From CAZKWG01 sp964615375 (GTDB taxonomy: Bacteria; Myxococcota_A; UBA796; CAZKWG01), in NCBI GenBank assembly GCA_964615375.1, contig CAZTOW010000019.1, positions 62,001-126,000 on the forward strand: a stretch of 64,000 bases of DNA, in the 5' to 3' direction. Numbering within the stretch: the stretch's first letter is position 1; the number at the start of each line of letters is the position of its first letter. Below the pieces are notes generated by a model. The model did no database searches. It saw nothing but the letters and a program-made list of their open reading frames with translations, and was not told the DNA's origin. A program made the translations under genes and the position numbers. Below, piece after piece: positions 1 to 6,664 of this stretch.

Positions 1-2
1 AC

Positions 3-146
3 GAGCGCTGGCACCGGAGCCTGCCGCTCCGGGCGGGGCGCAAGATCGTGTTGAGGACCGACGTGATGTTCGCCCTGTCGGGGTGTGCGGCGGGCGCAGA
101 CGAGATAACGGGCACCGCCTCGGGGTGCTGGGAGGGCTCTGCGTGA
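3..146 (+). CDS. C-terminal end of an upstream gene, product not recognised (partial)
   Basis: A reading frame is open from base 3 to a TGA at 144-146 (47 codons; the gene begins before the window). Nearly every codon ends in G or C, as in the proven genes nearby, while the competing frame does not show this, so the fragment is probably coding. The stop overlaps the next gene's ATG as TGATG, which suggests translational coupling with the phosphatidylserine synthase gene. The visible tail includes TDVMFALSGCAAGADE. It faintly recalls DUF1989-type C-termini, but the fragment is too short to assign. Confidence 0.55.
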   Translation, partial: ERWHRSLPLRAGRKIVLRTDVMFALSGCAAGADEITGTASGCWEGSA

Positions 147-844
147 TGAACATTCCATGGCGTTACCTTCCGCCGAACATCGCGACCTTCGCCAGCGTCT
201 GCGTGAGCGTGGCCGCGATCCGCAGCATGCAGGTGGGCGACGACGAGGGCGCGGCCTGGCTGGTGCTGCTGAGCATGCTGCTGGACAAGGTGGACGGGTC
301 TCTGGCCCGCGCGCTGCGCGCCCAGAGCCGTTTCGGCGTGGAGATGGACTCCTTCGCCGACTTCCTGGCCTTCGGGCTCACGCCGGGGCTGCTGCTCATG
401 TGCGGGCAGACCGACGTGCTCGGCTTCGGCGACGCCCCGGCCCTGCTGTACATCGGCTGCTGCCTGGCCCGCCTCGTGCGCTTCAACGTGGTGGACGCCG
501 ACGACACCGAGGGCTTCCGCGGCCTGCCGTCCACGGCCTCGGGCGGCCTGATGGCGTCGGGCTGGCTGGTGGCGAAGGCGCACGGCTTCCCCGACCCCTC
601 GCAGCTGATGAGCGTGGTGGCGGTGGGCCTCGGGCTGTTCATGGTCAGCTCGCTGCGCATGCCCAAGCCCGGGAAGGCCGGCAACAAGCTTATGAACCTC
701 GTGACCCTGGGCTTCATCCTGGCGGCGGCGGTCTGCATCGTGCTGCGCGTGCTTCCCGAGCTGGTCCTGGCCCTGGGCTCCTCGCTGGTCATCGCGGGTC
801 TCCTGGTGGGGCTCACCCGTGGTAGAAAGGCGGTCCAGGTCTGA
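146..844 (+). CDS. pssA: CDP-diacylglycerol--serine O-phosphatidyltransferase (phosphatidylserine synthase)
   Basis: Integral membrane enzyme of 232 residues that would transfer phosphatidyl from CDP-diacylglycerol to serine, the first step to phosphatidylethanolamine. The complete CDP-alcohol phosphatidyltransferase signature is visible: D47xxD50G51xxA54R55, then G64xxxD68xxxD72. The later stretch ARLVRFNV...FRGLPSTASGG is typical of PssA rather than of PgsA. Several hydrophobic segments follow towards the C-terminus. The ATG at 146 is preferred over the upstream in-frame ATG at 83 because GGAGGG at 131-136 gives a good ribosome binding site and the homology starts here. It overlaps the stop of the preceding frame. 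No phosphatidylserine decarboxylase gene is in view. Another CDP-alcohol transferase substrate is possible but less likely. Confidence 0.8.
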   Translation: MNIPWRYLPPNIATFASVCVSVAAIRSMQVGDDEGAAWLVLLSMLLDKVDGSLARALRAQSRFGVEMDSFADFLAFGLTPGLLLMCGQTDVLGFGDAPALLYIGCCLARLVRFNVVDADDTEGFRGLPSTASGGLMASGWLVAKAHGFPDPSQLMSVVAVGLGLFMVSSLRMPKPGKAGNKLMNLVTLGFILAAAVCIVLRVLPELVLALGSSLVIAGLLVGLTRGRKAVQV

Positions 845-857
845 TCGGGGGGTGAAC

Positions 858-1295
858 ATGCGAGCGGTCGGTGTGGGTCTCCTCGCGGCGCTGCTGGGGG
901 AGCCGGCGCACGCCGCTCGCCTCTCGGTGCCGCTGCCTGAGCTGTGCGCGGAGAGCGCGCTGGTCGTCCTGGCCGAGGTCACCGGGAGCGAGGCCGAGCC
1001 CACCGAGCAGGGCCTGGTGCTGACCAGCTACGATCTCGCCGTGCTGCGCGTGATCCGGGGCGAGCTGCCCGCGGAGCCGCCGCGGGTGGTCGTCCCCGGC
1101 GGGAGCGTGGGCGGGGCGAGGCTGCTGGTCTCCGAGGCGGCGACGCTTCAGGTGGACGGGCGCTACCTGCTGCTGCTGAGCCCGCGGGCGCAGGGCGGCT
1201 ACAAGGTGCGCGGCGGGCCGGACGGGGCGATCCCGGTGGCGGCGGGCGAGGAGGAGGCCGCGCTGGCCCGGCTGGGAGGCTGCCGTGCGCCTTGA
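858..1295 (+). CDS. small secreted protein of unknown function
   Basis: Encodes 145 residues. The ATG at 858 lies a few bases after a G-rich ribosome binding site (847-853) and opens a clear signal peptide, MRAVGVGLLAALLGEPAHAA, with an AxA-type cleavage site. The mature part carries one early cysteine and one near the C-terminus, and a beta-strand-rich pattern (LVVLAEVTGSE, YDLAVLRVIRGE, LLVSEAATLQVDGRYLLLL). This layout resembles short secreted proteins that precede myxobacterial MYXO-CTERM proteases, but no family could be named. Its 3' end overlaps the start of the matrixin-like gene by 11 bases, so the two are probably co-translated and exported together. Confidence 0.65.
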   Translation: MRAVGVGLLAALLGEPAHAARLSVPLPELCAESALVVLAEVTGSEAEPTEQGLVLTSYDLAVLRVIRGELPAEPPRVVVPGGSVGGARLLVSEAATLQVDGRYLLLLSPRAQGGYKVRGGPDGAIPVAAGEEEAALARLGGCRAP

Positions 1296-2967
1296 GCTCC
1301 TGCTGCTGCTCTCGGGGAGCGGGCGCGCCTGGGAGGTGACCGGCACCGACTGGTCCTGGCAGGCTCACCCGGTGGAGGATCCATTCTGGATGGATCTGGA
1401 GAGCTTCCCCACGGACGAGGTGGACCCGGACGAAGTGGGGGACGCGCTCGACGAGGCCATGGCCACCTGGACGGCGCTGGGGCTGGACATGGCGCTCTCG
1501 TCGGCGGGCGAGGACACCGGGCTCGCGCTGGAGGCCAACGGGCGCTTCGAGATCCTGCACGCGGCCTACGACGACATGGACACGGTGCTGGCGTTCACCG
1601 GCGCCTGGGTCTGGGACACGGACGGCGCGGGCTTCGACTGCGATCTGGTGTTCCTGGACTACAACGACTACATGGACATCGTCTGGGACGCGGACCCCGA
1701 CGGCCCGGCCGGCGGCGCCATCGACCTGCAGTCGGTCGCCCTCCACGAGCTGGGCCACTGCCTGGGCCTGGGGCACTCCTCGGACAGCTCGGCCGTGATG
1801 TACGCGTACTACGCCGGGCTCCGCGAGCTGGCCGAAGACGACATCGACGGGGCCACCGCCCTCTTCGACGCGGGCTGTACCGACGGCGACGGCGACGGGG
1901 TGAGCGACTGCGACGGGGACTGCGACGACGCCAACGCGGCGATCTCGCCCGCGGCCGAGGAGGTCTGCGACGGCGTGGACGACAACTGCAACGGCGCCGT
2001 CGACGAGATCTCCGAGACCACGGTGTCCCTGTACAAGGACGGGACCTCGGAGGAGTCCGGCTGGGTGAGCGCGGGCAACGCCTTCCGGGTCGATCACGCC
2101 ACGACGCTGCGCAGCCTGCGCCAGCAGATGGACGTGGACGAGGGCGCCCGGCTGGTCTGGAGCGTGTACCGCTCGGACGACGGCGGCGAGACCTGGAGCA
2201 TGGTGACCGAGGCCCGGGGCGAGGCCAGCGCCGACGCGTGGCAGCAGAGCCCCGACCTGAACGTGACCCTGGACGAGGGCGTGGTCTACGAGGCCAGCCT
2301 GGGCGCGCTGGGCTACCTCACGGTCCACTACCAGCGGCGCCCCGATCTCGAGCCGCAGGGCCCGATCACCCCGCTGGGCTACGTGGTCAGCCGCGCGCTG
2401 GGCGACCAGAACGAGGACGTGAACAGCACCTGGCTCGTCAACCAGGAGTTGATCTTCACCGCCCCGGCCGACGCCGACGGGGACGGGGAGACCGAGCTGT
2501 GCGGGGACTGCGCGCCTGAGGACGGCGGCGTCTACAGCGCGGCGGCGGAGCTGTGCGACGGCGTCGACCAGGACTGCGACGGCGTGGCCGACGAGGACTT
2601 CGCCGACAGCGACACCGACGGCGTCGTGGACTGCCTGGACCCCTGCCCCCAGGACCCGCTGGACGACCAGGACGGGGACGGGGCCTGCGCGGACGCCGAT
2701 CCCTGCCCGGAGGACCCGCTGGACGCCTGCGACGACCCCGGGCCGGACAGCGCGGAGACCGGCGAGACCGCGGAGACCGGGACGCCAGCGGAGAGCGGCG
2801 GCGCCGAGGGCGAGGGGGAGAAGGAGGGCGAGGATCCGGGCGGCTGCGCCTGCGCGCAGGGCTCGCCGGGCGGGGCCGGGCTGGCCGGGCTGGCGGCGCT
2901 GCTGGGGCTCAGCCGGAGGATCAGGCGTGCGGCCCCTCGGCCAGGAGCGCGGAGAGGTTCACGCTGA
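1285..2967 (+). CDS. secreted matrixin-like zinc metalloprotease with MopE/TSP3 repeats and a MYXO-CTERM-type tail
   Basis: Encodes 560 residues from a GTG at 1285 with GGGAGG at 1273-1278. The N-terminus is a short signal peptide (LELLLLLSGSGRAWE). The extended zinc motif HELGHCLGLGH (H154, H158, H164) and a Met-turn at SAVMY (M172) identify a metzincin of the matrixin type. After the protease come Ca/metal-binding modules CDGVDDNCNGAVDE and CDGVDQDCDGVADED, then thrombospondin-type-3-like DxDGDGxxD repeats. An acidic TAETGT linker ends in a cysteine pair, a hydrophobic helix and RRIRR, the arrangement of MYXO-CTERM sorting signals. It probably acts at the cell surface or after release. Its 3' end overlaps the convergent Roadblock gene by 47 bases. 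Confidence 0.8.
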   Translation: MRLELLLLLSGSGRAWEVTGTDWSWQAHPVEDPFWMDLESFPTDEVDPDEVGDALDEAMATWTALGLDMALSSAGEDTGLALEANGRFEILHAAYDDMDTVLAFTGAWVWDTDGAGFDCDLVFLDYNDYMDIVWDADPDGPAGGAIDLQSVALHELGHCLGLGHSSDSSAVMYAYYAGLRELAEDDIDGATALFDAGCTDGDGDGVSDCDGDCDDANAAISPAAEEVCDGVDDNCNGAVDEISETTVSLYKDGTSEESGWVSAGNAFRVDHATTLRSLRQQMDVDEGARLVWSVYRSDDGGETWSMVTEARGEASADAWQQSPDLNVTLDEGVVYEASLGALGYLTVHYQRRPDLEPQGPITPLGYVVSRALGDQNEDVNSTWLVNQELIFTAPADADGDGETELCGDCAPEDGGVYSAAAELCDGVDQDCDGVADEDFADSDTDGVVDCLDPCPQDPLDDQDGDGACADADPCPEDPLDACDDPGPDSAETGETAETGTPAESGGAEGEGEKEGEDPGGCACAQGSPGGAGLAGLAALLGLSRRIRRAAPRPGARRGSR

Positions 2968-3355
2968 GCGGGCAGAGCACGCCCAGGCTGATGTCCCCCA
3001 CCTGCACGATGGCCAGCTTGCGCTCCGCGCCGGAGATCAGGAGCTGGCCCAGCTCGCCGAGGCCCAGCGTCTTCGCCGCGCCCTGGGCCGGGACCACGCA
3101 CCACTCGGTCATGGCCGCCAGCACCTCCTGGTCCGCCTCCGGGCCCGCCGCCGCCAGCAGCAGGCCCTGGTGCGCGCAGAATGCGCTGCTCACGCCCGGG
3201 TGCAGGGCGATCTGCTCGACCAGGACGCGCAGACCGGACAGGTAGCGCTCCCGCGCCTCGGCCGATCCGCGATCCCCCGCCGTTCGCGCCGACTCATAGG
3301 TCTCCGCCAGCGCGCGGAGCCCGCCCACCTCGCTGGCCAGCCAGTGCGCGGACAT
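2921..3355 (-). CDS. Roadblock/LC7-like domain protein
   Basis: Encodes 144 residues with no signal peptide or membrane segment. The pattern of a long N-terminal helix, then strands (AFCAHQGLLLAAAG, LAIVQVGDISLGVLCP) separated by a helix (QEVLAAMTEWCVVPAQGAAKTL) fits the Roadblock/LC7 fold, which in bacteria usually regulates small Ras-like GTPases such as MglA. The fit is by eye and weaker than for the adjacent gene. The start ATG at 3353-3355 overlaps the stop of the upstream Roadblock gene (3355), so the pair is translationally coupled and may form heterodimers. No Ras-like GTPase gene is in the window. Confidence 0.6.
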   Translation of the reverse strand: MSAHWLASEVGGLRALAETYESARTAGDRGSAEARERYLSGLRVLVEQIALHPGVSSAFCAHQGLLLAAAGPEADQEVLAAMTEWCVVPAQGAAKTLGLGELGQLLISGAERKLAIVQVGDISLGVLCPLSVNLSALLAEGPHA

Positions 3356-3741
3356 CAGGCCTCCCCGAGGATCCGGCTGAGCTCTCCGGCGGCCTCGCGC
3401 GCCTCGTAGCGCAGGGCGCCCAGCATGCTGGAGGCGTCGGCGACGACGGCCAGCACGAAGCCGCGGGAGAGCGGCACGCAGAGGATGAGTCCGTCCTTGT
3501 TCTCCGAGAGCACCAGGCGGGTGGCGTGCTGGCCCACGTTCTGCGCGGCCTTGGAGGTGGCGGCGACCACCACCTGCACCGCGGCGCCCAGGGCGTCGGT
3601 GTCGATCTCGAAGTCGCGGCGGATGTGGGTCACGAAGCCGTCGCCGTCCACCATGGCCGCGGCCACGACGCCGCGCCCCAGGGCCAGCGCGGCCAGCGTC
3701 TCCTCGATCTTCTGGTTTCTTTGCGGATGCGTGAGGGCCAT
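3355..3741 (-). CDS. Roadblock/LC7 domain protein
   Basis: Encodes 128 residues, the usual size for single-domain bacterial Roadblock proteins. Features of the fold are a first helix (IEETLAALALGRGVVAAAMV), a DGDGFVTHI hairpin, a central helix (DALGAAVQVVVAATSKAAQNVG), then strands TRLVLSENKDGLILCVPLSRGFVLAVVAD and a C-terminal helix. Known family members act as GTPase-activating or scaffold dimers (MglB type). It is the first gene of a two-gene Roadblock unit and lies just upstream, on the same strand, from neither a GTPase nor a kinase. The partner is therefore unknown. Confidence 0.72.
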   Translation of the reverse strand: MALTHPQRNQKIEETLAALALGRGVVAAAMVDGDGFVTHIRRDFEIDTDALGAAVQVVVAATSKAAQNVGQHATRLVLSENKDGLILCVPLSRGFVLAVVADASSMLGALRYEAREAAGELSRILGEA

Positions 3742-3791
3742 GAGCTGCTCCGACCAGCGTCTCAGGGACGGGTTCTCAGGGGATGCTGTTC

Positions 3792-4493
3792 TCAGGGGAT
3801 GCAGTGGACGAGGGCGCGGCGGTTCTGGCGCCGCCCCTCGGAGGTGCGGTTGTCACCCAGGGGATCGGCGGCCCCGCGCCCCTGGACCTTCAGACGATCG
3901 GCGGGGATCCCCAGGCCCTCCAGCGCGCCGGCCACGGCCTCCGCGCGCCGCTGGCTGAGGGCGAGGTTGGCCTCGTCCGAGCCGAGCGCGCAGGTGTAGC
4001 CGGTGACCTGGACCGCGGCGCAGTCGCGCAGGGCGAGGGGAGGGGAGAGGCCGGCGGGCAGCGTGGCCCGGTTGTAGGCGAAGGGAACCACCCAGTCCTC
4101 GGGCGGGGGCGCGGGGGTGGGTGGGGGCGCAGGCTCAGGCACGGGCGCCAGCGCGAGCGCGGCCTCGGGGGCGGGCGCGAGCGCGACGGCGGGCGCCGTC
4201 TCCGGTAGAGCCTCCTCCACCTCGGAGCCGGAGATCATCCACAGCCCGATGCCCAGGGCCAGCGCCGCCAGCCCGATCGCCCCTATCCACAGCCCCCAAG
4301 GGCGCGGCGCGGGCTCCACCCGGGCGGGAGCGGGCTCGGGCGGGAGCGGGGCTGGCTCGACCCAGGCCACGACCGGCTCCACCACCGCCGGGGGGGCCAT
4401 AGGGGCGGCGACCAGCTCCACCACGGGTGGAGGCGGCCAGGCGGGCCGGGCCAGCGCGCCGTCCAGGGCGTCCAGGTCCAGCGCGGGCCTCAT
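3792..4493 (-). CDS. OmpA-family C-terminal domain protein with a single transmembrane helix
   Basis: Encodes 233 residues from the ATG at 4491-4493, which overlaps the upstream stop as ATGA. A longer frame runs upstream but lies antisense-free only inside the FGE-like gene, so this start is preferred. The order is a Pro/Ala-rich cytoplasmic N-terminus, one transmembrane helix (LWIGAIGLAALALGIGLWMI), a Pro/Ala/Glu spacer and an OmpA-like peptidoglycan-binding domain. The domain has FAYNRATLP, VQVTGYTCALGSDEANLALSQRRAEAV and DRLKVQGRGAADPLG. Such proteins anchor inner-membrane complexes to peptidoglycan (MotB/OmpA type). The extra cysteines (TGYTCALG, VHCIP) are unusual. Coupling to the FGE-like gene suggests a joint role. 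Confidence 0.75.
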   Translation of the reverse strand: MRPALDLDALDGALARPAWPPPPVVELVAAPMAPPAVVEPVVAWVEPAPLPPEPAPARVEPAPRPWGLWIGAIGLAALALGIGLWMISGSEVEEALPETAPAVALAPAPEAALALAPVPEPAPPPTPAPPPEDWVVPFAYNRATLPAGLSPPLALRDCAAVQVTGYTCALGSDEANLALSQRRAEAVAGALEGLGIPADRLKVQGRGAADPLGDNRTSEGRRQNRRALVHCIP

Positions 4494-5230
4494 TGCAGCG
4501 GCTCCACGTCCCGCGCGCAGCGGAAGCCGACGTGCAGGAAGTCCTTCATCCGTGGAAGGATGGCGTGGGGCGTGCCCGGCGTGGCCCCGCAGGCCCCGCG
4601 GAAGGAGCCGCCGAGGCTGTAGGCGCGATCCTCGTCCAGGTCGCCGGCGCGCGGGTCGGTGGCGGTCCACTCCCAGACGTTGCCGATGAGGTCCAGGCAG
4701 CCCTCGGGCGAGGCGCCCTTGGGGTGGGCGGTGACCGGGGCCGTGCCGCGCAGCCCGAGGCGAGGGCAGTGGCAGGTCTCGGGTGAGCAGCCCTTGCCCC
4801 AGGGCAGGGGCCAGAGCCCCTCGGGCCCGCGGGCCGCGCTGAGCCACTCCAGGTGGGTGGGCAGGCGCCGGCCGAGCCAGCGGGCGTAGCGCTCGGCGGC
4901 GGCGTGGTTCACGCCCACCACCGGGTGGTCCAGGGTGCCGGGAGGGGGCTCGCGGCGGATCCAGTGCGCCGGGGCCAGCTCGCCCGTCCCGCGGATCCAG
5001 TCCCGCCAGTCAGCGTTGGTCACCGGGGTCCGGTCCAGGAAGAAGGGCCGGATCAGATAGGTCCGGTCGCCCCAGCGCAGGCGACGTCCGGAGATCCAGA
5101 CCATGCCCTCGGGGGTCTCGAGCGGGGGCTGCCTCCGCGCCTGAGCCTCGCGGATCAGGGCGTCCCGATGCATGCGACGGGCGAGGCGAACCATGGGGTT
5201 CACAGGATCCGAATCCGCCTGAAGTTGCAT
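4490..5230 (-). CDS. formylglycine-generating enzyme/SUMF1-like protein (FGE-sulfatase domain)
   Basis: Encodes 246 residues. The ATG at 5228-5230 is chosen because AGGAAT lies at the right distance upstream and the preceding 37 residues of the open frame look non-coding. The family pattern is clear: EGMVWI, then PFFLDRTPVTNADWRDWI, HPVVGVNHAAAERYARWLG, RLPTHLEWLSAARG, GNVWEWTATD, LGGSFRGACG and HVGFRCARD at the end. True FGEs oxidise a sulfatase cysteine, but most bacterial members with this fold are of unknown or C-lectin-like function and often occur beside kinases. Whether this one keeps the copper-binding cysteines of real FGEs is not certain. It forms a unit with the OmpA protein. Confidence 0.78.
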   Translation of the reverse strand: MQLQADSDPVNPMVRLARRMHRDALIREAQARRQPPLETPEGMVWISGRRLRWGDRTYLIRPFFLDRTPVTNADWRDWIRGTGELAPAHWIRREPPPGTLDHPVVGVNHAAAERYARWLGRRLPTHLEWLSAARGPEGLWPLPWGKGCSPETCHCPRLGLRGTAPVTAHPKGASPEGCLDLIGNVWEWTATDPRAGDLDEDRAYSLGGSFRGACGATPGTPHAILPRMKDFLHVGFRCARDVEPLQ

Positions 5231-5450
5231 TTTGCATTCCTGTTTTGTTCGTCCGGTACGCGCCGGCCGTTTGCAATGTCCGTGCCGGCCAGGAAATGCT
5301 GGCTTTCTCGATACAGGGCGCCGCTGTGTGCGCAACCGCACAGGGCGGGTGTGCGAATTCCCCCAATGACCGGCGGAGATCCCGCCTCGGGCGCGGCCAG
5401 CTCATGGCACACGGGTTGCAGAGCAGGCGCTCCTGGAAGGGAGCGAGCTC
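5231..5450. promoter_or_regulatory. divergent intergenic region, probable promoters in both directions
   Basis: These 220 bases separate the minus-strand FGE/OmpA unit from the plus-strand Roadblock/ODP unit. The first part is visibly richer in A+T than the flanking genes (TTTTGCATTCCTGTTTTGTT around 5230-5250), as expected for promoter DNA. No clear pair of -35/-10 hexamers with normal spacing stood out. The Shine-Dalgarno for the plus-strand unit is GGAAGGGAGCGAG just before 5451. Confidence 0.35.
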
Positions 5451-5825
5451 ATGATCGACGCGCAACGCTTCTCCGAGCTGAGGGAGGTCATGCCCGGCTA
5501 CCGCGCCGCCGCGGTGGGCCGGCTGGACGACCAGCTCTTCGTGGCCGACGAGCAGGCGCCGCGCTCGCTCGCCGGGATGCGGGGCGCCCTGCTGGAGCTC
5601 GCCCGCGGGCAGCGCGCGGTCTACGACGAGCTCGGGGGTGTGCTGGACTTCGGCGCGGCCGACGAGCTGCTGATGAGCGCGAACCGCGGCTACCTGCTCC
5701 TCAAGATCCACCACGCGAGCGGGGTGTGGGTCGCCGTCTGGCTGGGGGCGGAGGGGAACATCGGCTACCTGCGGGTGTGGATGCGGCGCTTCCTCGCCGA
5801 GATCGCCCGGGGAGCGGGCCGATGA
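5451..5825 (+). CDS. Roadblock/LC7-like protein
   Basis: Encodes 124 residues from the ATG at 5451, behind GGAAGGGAG. The pattern is a helix (AQRFSELREVM), strands (YRAAAVGRLDDQLFVAD), a helix with SLAGMRGALLELARGQRAV, then FGAADELLMSANRGYLLLKIHHASGVWVAVWLGAEGNIGYLRVWMRRFLAEI. The last part is the usual two-strand plus C-terminal helix end of Roadblock proteins. The stop overlaps the ATG of the ODP gene (ATGA), so the two are co-translated. This is the third Roadblock-like protein within 3 kb, and here the partner gene encodes a di-iron/oxygen-sensing-type domain rather than a GTPase. Confidence 0.6.
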   Translation: MIDAQRFSELREVMPGYRAAAVGRLDDQLFVADEQAPRSLAGMRGALLELARGQRAVYDELGGVLDFGAADELLMSANRGYLLLKIHHASGVWVAVWLGAEGNIGYLRVWMRRFLAEIARGAGR

Positions 5826-6643
5826 GCGACCGACTCCAGGCGCTCCGCGGAGGCCCCGTGGACCTGAGCGGCCCGGTGCTGCTCCATGATGGCCCGCACG
5901 CCGTGTACTGGGTGGGCGCGCAGGAGGACAGCCCCTTCCGCTGCAACGCCTACCTGATCGTGGACGGGGATTATCGCGTCCTGATGGACCCAGGCTCACA
6001 GAAGCACCACTTCGCCCAGGTGCGGGCCCGGGTCGCGCAGATCATCCCGCCCGAGAGCGTCACCCACATCGTGGTCCACCACCAGGACCCGGACCTCTGC
6101 GACTCGCTGCCCGACTGGCTGGCGATCAACCCGGACATCATCCTGGTGGCGACCCCGCGCACGCGGGTCCTCCTGCCCTACTACGGGCTGCCCGACGAGG
6201 TGCGCTGGCTGGACGCCTCGCCCAACGACACCACCTGCCTGGAGCTGCCGGGCGGGGCGCTGTGGTTCATCACCTCGCCCTTCCTGCACTTCCCCGAGGC
6301 GATGACGACCTTCGACGAGGCCACCGGCTACCTCTTCTCCAGCGACATCGGCGCCGCCGTCGAGCGCGACTGGGAGCTGGTGGTGAGCGACTGGGATCGG
6401 CACTGGCGGGGGATGGTGCCCTTCCACGTCTTCTACATGGCCAGCAACCGCGCGCTGCGGGGCTACGTGGACAAGATCAGCGCCTTCCCCCTCCAGGCCA
6501 TGCTGCCCCAGCACGGCTCCATCCTGGCGGGTCCGGAGATGGTGAAGCGGGCCCTCGCCGCCCTGCGCGAGCTGCCCTGCGGGATCGACCTGCTCTATCC
6601 CGCCAGCAACCTGGAGCGCGCGCTGGAGCAGGTCCTGCGCTGA
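5822..6643 (+). CDS. ODP-type metallo-beta-lactamase-fold protein (putative di-iron, oxygen-binding)
   Basis: Encodes 273 residues without a signal peptide. The MBL-fold elements are CNAYLIVDGDYRVLMDPGS, a metal motif in which HxHxDH is replaced by HHQDPDLCDS, then FITSPFLHFPEAMTTFDEATGYLFSSD. This is the layout of ODP/flavodiiron-type domains, which bind a di-iron centre and react with or sense O2, rather than of hydrolases. No C-terminal flavodoxin domain is present, so it cannot be a complete flavodiiron reductase. It is preceded by a Roadblock-like protein with overlapping codons and followed by a CoA-disulfide-reductase-like flavoprotein, consistent with a redox-response cassette. Confidence 0.75.
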   Translation: MSDRLQALRGGPVDLSGPVLLHDGPHAVYWVGAQEDSPFRCNAYLIVDGDYRVLMDPGSQKHHFAQVRARVAQIIPPESVTHIVVHHQDPDLCDSLPDWLAINPDIILVATPRTRVLLPYYGLPDEVRWLDASPNDTTCLELPGGALWFITSPFLHFPEAMTTFDEATGYLFSSDIGAAVERDWELVVSDWDRHWRGMVPFHVFYMASNRALRGYVDKISAFPLQAMLPQHGSILAGPEMVKRALAALRELPCGIDLLYPASNLERALEQVLR

Positions 6644-6664
6644 GCCGAGAGGACGGGAGTGAAC

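Noticed and set aside
5822..6643. Calling the MBL-fold protein a hydrolase (beta-lactamase or glyoxalase II)
   Set aside because: The HxHxDH motif is replaced by HHQDPDLCDS, fitting ODP-type di-iron domains instead.
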